Shown here in pieces: positions 57,895 through 64,000 of a DNA stretch of 64,000 nt. The DNA lies in NCBI RefSeq assembly GCF_902459465.1, contig NC_047066.1:14573047-14637046 (forward strand), read 5' to 3'. Position 1 is the first letter of the stretch. Each line of letters begins with the position of its first letter. The DNA is from Asterias rubens (lineage: Eukaryota; Echinodermata; Asteroidea; Forcipulatida; Asteriidae). The notes under the pieces were generated by a model that searched no databases, had not been told where the DNA came from, and saw only the letters and a program-made list of their open reading frames with translations. Position numbers and translations under genes: made by a program.

Positions 57895-59074
57895 ACTGGA
57901 TGTTAACAAGGGGACTTGGGCCTTTCCTGTGTATTGTTTTGATGTGACAAGAAATGCTTGTGATCTTAATGGATGTTTTTGTTTATGCAAAGCAATGATG
58001 TACTTTCATTTTTTAAAATTATGTTTATTTCGCGATTAATAAGCGCTCTTGAGGCTGACTTTTATTAATTGTTTTTCAGTGTGTAACTTATATGAGTAAA
58101 CAATTTTTATTTTACCTATTCATAAAAAATGTTCGGTTAATTTTTGTAATAATGGGATTGTACAACATTTTAAAAGGGTCTGCAGCCGATTTCACGAAAC
58201 GCTAGGATCAATCCTATCTCGAGTTTGGACGAGTAACCCGTCCTAACTTAGGATGAGTTCAATGCGTCCTACGTACTTGAATACAGAACTGAACCCGTCC
58301 TAAGATGATTCCTAAGTTAGGAATAGTTTGGTGAAATCGACGGCTGGGTACTTTTTGTAGGACACAAAACACATGGTCCACAGACTTACATCAAACTCAC
58401 ACAGTTTGAAGATAATGATGGTAGAGAGCTTCCCTAAAAAAAATCATCTGCTGGGGTGCTGTTAGAAATAAGTAAACAAAATGACAAAATTTTTAGCTTG
58501 AAAAAGGTATTTTCGTGACATAATTTTACTCACTTCTCAAAAACTACAGCACCTCAGCAAGTAATATTTTCAGGTAATCTTTCTACTTTTATTATCTTCA
58601 AAAGGTGCAAGTTAAATGTAAACCTGTGGACATTGTGGTATGTGTTACCAAAAGTACCTAAATCCTTTAACATGTACAAACCAAATTAATACTTTGTAGC
58701 TTTAAAATTGGCTGAACCATTCCCTTCTGATTCTGGTCTATGTTGAGGATGCCGATGTCTTTATTTTGTCAAGTGTTAGAAAAGAACATTATATATTTTA
58801 ACTGAAATTAATACAAACAGAAATTGTTTAACCACACATTATCAATATTAAGCAAAATTTAAACTATGGGGACTTGTTTTTGTAAACCTCAAAATACATT
58901 CCATGTTATTTCATTCTTTCCTCTCCAAATTCCATATTTTTGTAAAGGCAATATTCACTTTTGAACATTAGTGCTTGAATTTGTTTTAAGAATTGGTCAC
59001 CAGAATGTCTTTCTTTTTCATGGAAATAGTCGTACTTGTGCTTTCAAAGCAAATAACATGAAATAAATAATTTT
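57895..59074. other. Non-coding AT-rich stretch
   Basis: Contains one foldback (58181-58348, CAGCCGATTTCACGAAAC and inverse) of the GATTTCAC family. Otherwise nothing recognised on either strand. Confidence 0.6.
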
Positions 59075-59290
59075 AGCACCCAGGCTCTGGAATGCAACCA
59101 GGCTCTGGAATTCACTTTCTGAAAACCTCAGAGAAATACACATCTCACTCTTCGTCAGCAGCAACTTAAGACACACCTGTTCACACTTGCCTTTCCTACC
59201 GCTTAAGAATTCCCTCTTTTCCATCTTATAACCGGCGCCTTTGAATGTTTTTTTATCAGATTCAGTGCGCCTTTATAACTGCTGTGTAGT
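59075..59290 (+). pseudogene. 3' fragment of a CR1/L2-like retrotransposon
   Basis: Plus-strand translation includes LWNSLSENLREIHISLF, matching the conserved PRLWNSLP.NLR end of this clade's ORF2, then a GCGCC-containing 3' end. About 200 bp only. Confidence 0.7.
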
Positions 59291-60400
59291 AGTACAGATT
59301 ATGATGCCAGTATATTATCTGTAATTCTTAACTTTTTGTATTATTCATAATAGTTCATCATTCATAATCAATCGATGTTCGATTGAATGATCGACTGATA
59401 TTGAGATCGATTAATAGTCAAAGTTCATAAATCAATGAATAATCATTGGACGATTTAATAATCTAATTAAGCATGGGAGCTGGATGTACTTGTTTTACTA
59501 AGGCTTTACTTATGTTTATATAGTTACACGATTTTTGTTTAACGAGCGATGAATCTTTTTAACTCTATTTTACTAGGCTTTACTTATGTTCAAAAGAACA
59601 TTACAGAATTGGTAGGACAAACATTGTTAAGATCACAGATTAACACAAAATTTCCCATTGTCTAATGATGATGATGGTAGAAAACATTCCTTGAAATATT
59701 TCTGTCTGAAATGTCGATGAGAAATAAACAAAACTAATTTCCCGTTTGGTGTGCGTTTTATTCATTATTCTTTTAATCGATGTCATGCAAAATGTGTTAT
59801 CGGTTGTTTACTTATTTCTCATGACCCAGTTGGCCGATCGATCTCAAACTTCTACAGGGGTGTCACTGGTGGATTACATAAAGTGCTTACACTGCCAGCA
59901 ACTGTTTTGTTAGCACAAACCAAATTTGTAATGTTCCTTAAGTTATACGATTTTTAATGGGCGATGAATCTACTTTTTAATTCTCTTTTTTATTATATGC
60001 TTAAGTTTATTACATATGATTTTATTGTATTTGTGTTTACTTGCCTGTGCAGATAGTTAGGCCTAGTTGGGTGACAAGTTCTTGTCGATTCGTGTTTGGT
60101 AACTTGATTGTTAGGGTATTTTTTAAAAACAATTTTGGTATCTGGAATCAGTTTAATGGAGAAGGCAACATCCATTCAGATCAGAAAAAAACTTTCATGA
60201 AATAACTATATTGAGAGAAATAAGCAGTTAAAGGGGTTTAACCTAGGAACCAATTAGTGGTAACTTCACTGTTGGAAGCAGTAACATGCCAGGGGTCGAC
60301 TTCACAAAAATAGTCCTAACTTAGGACTAGTCATACGACTCTTTACGAGTTATTAACAATTTAAGGCTAGTCCTAAGTTAGGACGAGTAACTGTTCCGGA

Positions 60401-61828
60401 GGTCGATTTCTTGAGTCCTAACTTAGGACTAGTCCTACGACTCTTTACGAGTTATTAACAATTTAAGGCTAGTCCTAAGTTAGGACGAGTAACTGTTCCG
60501 GAGGTCGATTTCTTGAGTCCTAACTTAGGACTAGTCATACGACTCTTTACGAGTTATTAACAATTTAAGGCTAGTCCTAAGTTAGGACGAGTAACTGTTC
60601 CGGAGGTCGATTTCTTGAGTCCTAACTTAGGACTAGTCATACGTCTCTTTACGAGTTATTAACAATTTAAGGCTAGTCCTAAGTTAGGACGAGTAACTGT
60701 TCCGGAGGTCGATTTCTTGAGTCCTAACTTAGGACTAGTCATACGACTCTTTACGAGTTATTAACAATTTAAGGCTAGTCCTAAGTTAGGACGAGTAACT
60801 GTTCCGGAGGTCGATTTCTTGAGTCCTAACTTAGGACTAGTCATACGACTCTTTACGAGTTATTAACAATTTAAGGCTAGTCCTAAGTTAGGACGAGTAA
60901 CTGTTCCGGAGGTCGATTTCTTGCGTCCTAACTTAGGACTAGTCATACGACTCTTTACGAGTTATTAACAATTTAAGGCTAGTCCTAAGTTAGGACGAGT
61001 AACTGTTCCGGAGGTCGATTTCTTGAGTCCTAACTTAGGACTAGTCATACGACTCTTTACGAGTTATTAACAATTTAAGGCTAGTCCTAAGTTAGGACGA
61101 GTAACTGTTCCGGAGGTCGATTTCTTGAGTCCTAACTTAGGACTAGTCATACGACTCTTTACGAGTTATTAACAATTTAAGGCTAGTCCTAAGTTAGGAC
61201 GAGTAACTGTTCCGGAGGTCGATTTCTTGAGTCCTAACTTAGGACTAGTCATACGACTCTTTACGAGTTATTAACAATTTAAGGCTAGTCCTAAGTTAGG
61301 ACGAGTAACTGTTCCGGAGGTCGATTTCTTGAGTCCTAACTTAGGACTAGTCATACGACTCTTTACGAGTTATTAACAATTTAAGGCTAGTCCTAAGTTA
61401 GGACGAGTAACTGTTCCGGAGGTCGATTTCTTGAGTCCTAACTTAGGACTAGTCATACGACTCTTTACGAGTTATTAACAATTTAAGGCTAGTCCTAAGT
61501 TAGGACGAATAACTGTTCCGGAGGTCGATTTCTTGAGTCCTAACTTAGGACTAGTCATACGACTCTTTACGAGTTATTAACAATTTAAGGCTAGTCCTAA
61601 GTTAGGACGAGTAACTGTTCCAGAGGTCGATTTCTTGAGTCCTAACTTAGGACTAGTCATACGACTCTTTACGAGTTATTAACAATTTAAGGCTAGTCCT
61701 AAGTTAGGACGAGTAACTGTTCCGGAGGTCGATTTCTTGAGTCCTAACTTAGGACTAGTCCTACGACTCTTTACGAGTTATTAACAATTTAAGGCTAGTC
61801 CTAAGTTAGGACGAGTAACTGTTCCGGA
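60401..61828. repeat. Satellite of 14 units, exactly 102 bp each
   Basis: GGTCGATTTCTTGAGTCC recurs every 102 bp from 60401; 1,428 bp is exactly 14 units with only scattered substitutions. Each unit contains CCTAACTTAGGACTAGTC and its inverse. Partial units flank it (60295-60400 and 61829-61880), the outer ones retaining GATTTCAC ends of the dispersed hairpin family. Confidence 0.95.
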
Positions 61829-61947
61829 GGTCGATTTCACATAGAAAGTCCTAATTAGGACTAGTCCTAGGACTCTTGGGGATTTCATGTGTATTCATTT
61901 TCTATCGCAGCTGGATTTTGAGTGATTTCTAAAACTTTACCATTTTG

Positions 61948-62240
61948 TATCTTAAAACTAGACCATGAAGTATCTTAAAACTAGATCATGAAGTGTCTTA
62001 AATCTAAACTATGAAGTAAACTAGACCATGAAGTATCTTAAAACTAGATCATGAAGTGTCTTAAAACTAGATCATGAAGTGTCTTACATCTAAACTATGA
62101 AGTATCTTAAAACTAGATCATGAAGTGACTTAAAACTAGATCATGAAGTGACTTAAAACTAGATCATGACGTGTCTTAAAACTAGACCATGAAGTATCTT
62201 AAAACTAAACCACGAAGTATTCTAAAACTAGATCATGGAG
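61948..62240. repeat. ~22-bp minisatellite
   Basis: About 13 units of CTTAAAACTAGATCATGAAGTGT with T/C and A/G variants (GACCATGAAGTAT). Confidence 0.9.
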
Positions 62241-63637
62241 GATCTGTTTTACTGTTTTGATCTCTTCCGCCTTTTGGCACAAGGTATTTATTTAGCTACA
62301 ACACCACAAAGTGTTGTTTATTTATTTTTAATTTTCCCCCAAAATTTTTATTGTTTGCATCTTGGAACTATTTTGCATATATATTATTAATGATTGTTTT
62401 ATGATGGTGACGGATATGATAAAAAATAAAGGAAATCTATTTTTGTATTATCCGTGTCAGGAATCTGTGGATTATTTTTACGAAATGACCACAACGTAAA
62501 GCTGAATAGCTCAGTTGGTGTGCGGTAACGTGTCTTTAAAACATTGTCATTGATCAACTGATATATTTTCACATTCCGGAATCATTATTGAAAAAACGAT
62601 GACCTTAATGTCATTATGGAGTCCACCGTTGGGGAATATGTTGATTGCTATAATACTATAGCGGCTTCATATAGCGCTCAAATCCGTCACTCAGTGGCGC
62701 TGAAGGGTGCTTCAACACTCAGTTTTTTCCCGGCAAGGTACAATGGTGGACTGTACAATAGAATTATGAAAACATTGATTGCTTTCATTTCTCAAATTTG
62801 GGCACAGTTTGTCATCGAAGTTACAAGAGATTATTATAATAAAAGAAAAAACACCCTTGTTGCACAATTTTGTGTGCTTTCAGATGTTTAAAAGGTTTCA
62901 ACTGAAAGTTTGTTATTGAGTGAGAAATAACCTCTTTCTCAAATACTATGCTACTTCAGCGGGAGCCGTTTCTCAAAATGTGTTATACTATCAACAGCTC
63001 TCCATTGCTTGAGTTGAATGAATGTAGAAAATATACAAATAAACAACGCACAAGAAATTATTCACGAGTTTTTAGAAGCAAAACATACCTGACATGTATC
63101 AACGTATTTATTTCAAATGCAGACAGTACTGCGATCAGTATACTATTACAAGTTGTAAATTAATTCGAACTCAAGTGTGAATCATTAGGTATGATCTGAG
63201 AGTCAGTTTTTTTTTACACCGCTATACATCGACGTTTTTCACATTTTGTTCACAGACACCATTGATAGTTCCAACCCTGCTTGGATATTAAATAAACTCA
63301 ATGTATTTCAGTAATCTTGTTATTTTAAAGCGTTATCAATGTTTTTTTTCACGGAGCTTTAGGTGTAAAAATATTGCTCCTTGATTCGAGATTTAGTGTG
63401 TGGCTTTAAATGAGGTGTTTATCCCGAGACTTTCGAAGAAATCCCCTCGAATATTCGAATAGCTGATGTTGTATCACTTATAAAACAATTGATTATCTTT
63501 GAAATTTATATAATCTTTGATTATACGTGATTTGAAGTTGGAACTACCAAGACGCGACATAGTTTGAAACTACTGCACACATTAAGATACGAAATTACAT
63601 TATTATCCACACTGAGCAATTGAAAATAATGTTAAAA
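62241..63637. other. Non-coding stretch near the right end
   Basis: Holds a tRNA-like A box (TAGCTCAGTTGG at 62508-62519) without a matching B box, and a MITE remnant at about 62790-63010. No gene seen. Confidence 0.5.
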
Positions 63638-64000
63638 AGCACTGAGCCCTTTGGTAATTGTCAAAGACCAGTCTTCTCACTTGGTGTATCTCAACGTCAT
63701 GTGCATAACATAACAAACCTGTGAAAAGTTGAACTCAAATTGGTTGTTGAAGTTGCGAGAGAATAATGGTAGAAAAAAACTACTTTGTCGCACAAGTTGT
63801 GTGCTTTCAGATGCCTTGAATTCGAGACCTCATCTGAGATCTCAAATTCAATTCAATTATTTTAGTGAGAAAATACTTTCTCAAAAACTACGTTACTTCA
63901 GAGGGAACCGTTTCTCACAACCATGTTTTATACTATGCATTGCTTGTTACCAAGTAAGTTTTTATGCTAGCAATTATGAGTAATTACCAATAGTGTCCAT
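63638..64000. mobile_element. MITE, GGCAGTGGACACTATTGG family, reverse, cut by window end
   Basis: GAGCCCTTTGGTAATTGTCAAAGACCAG start; ends at the window edge with ATTACCAATAGTGTCCA. Confidence 0.8.

Noticed and set aside
60401-61828. CRISPR-like array
   Set aside because: The whole 102-bp period is conserved with no variable spacers, and this is an animal genome; it is a satellite.
62501-62560. Possible tRNA gene (TAGCTCAGTTGG)
   Set aside because: D-arm-like start only; no B box or closing acceptor stem follows at the right distance.

Overview
Organism and overall picture. This is animal nuclear DNA: one gene is split into 15 coding exons with GT/AG introns, non-coding space is packed with short inverted-repeat elements (MITE/foldback type), tRNA-derived SINEs and decayed non-LTR retrotransposons, and base composition is AT-rich. 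The combination of an expanded TRIM-NHL-like family with these repeat families suggests a marine deuterostome, most likely an echinoderm (perhaps a sea star). That placement is inference from gene families and recalled repeat style, not from a database match.

Left half (1 to about 34,930). Four head-to-tail units of about 9-11 kb each carry a TRIM gene on the minus strand (1388-3349, 10044-12006, 19164-21116, 30447-32343). Copies 1 and 3 are intact 653- and 650-residue proteins with RING, two B-boxes, coiled coil and a C-terminal beta-propeller of NHL type. Copy 2 is broken by a net 11-nt deletion, and copy 4 by a 56-nt deletion plus a nonsense codon. All four keep the same predicted upstream architecture: a TATA box, a short non-coding first exon with a GTAAGT donor, and a 5'UTR intron whose acceptor lies 29 nt before the ATG. 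Units 1 and 3 share later insertions (a roughly 930-bp terminal-inverted-repeat element and a GATC-crowded foldback), which unit 2 lacks. Within the coding sequence, however, the B-box segment groups copy 1 with copy 2 and copy 3 with copy 4, so the array is mosaic. A 5'-truncated CR1/L2-like retrotransposon with a clean reverse transcriptase frame has landed in unit 3 (26469-28558).

Right half (about 38,310 to 56,513). A complete plus-strand SVOP-type transporter gene (major facilitator superfamily, synaptic-vesicle-2-related) can be assembled from 15 coding exons with consistent splice phases into a 507-residue protein. Its introns are crowded with copies of one roughly 370-bp MITE superfamily, a second foldback family, hairpin elements, SINEs and a decayed reverse transcriptase. 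The end of exon 9 and its splice donor are tandemly triplicated inside the following intron.

Right end (56,514 to 64,000). No gene was recognised. It holds more MITEs and foldbacks, a small retrotransposon 3' fragment, a very regular satellite (14 units of exactly 102 bp) and a roughly 22-bp minisatellite.

Functionally the window joins a fast-evolving cluster of presumed ubiquitin ligases to a conserved single-copy membrane transporter. Nothing in the sequence links the two in one pathway.
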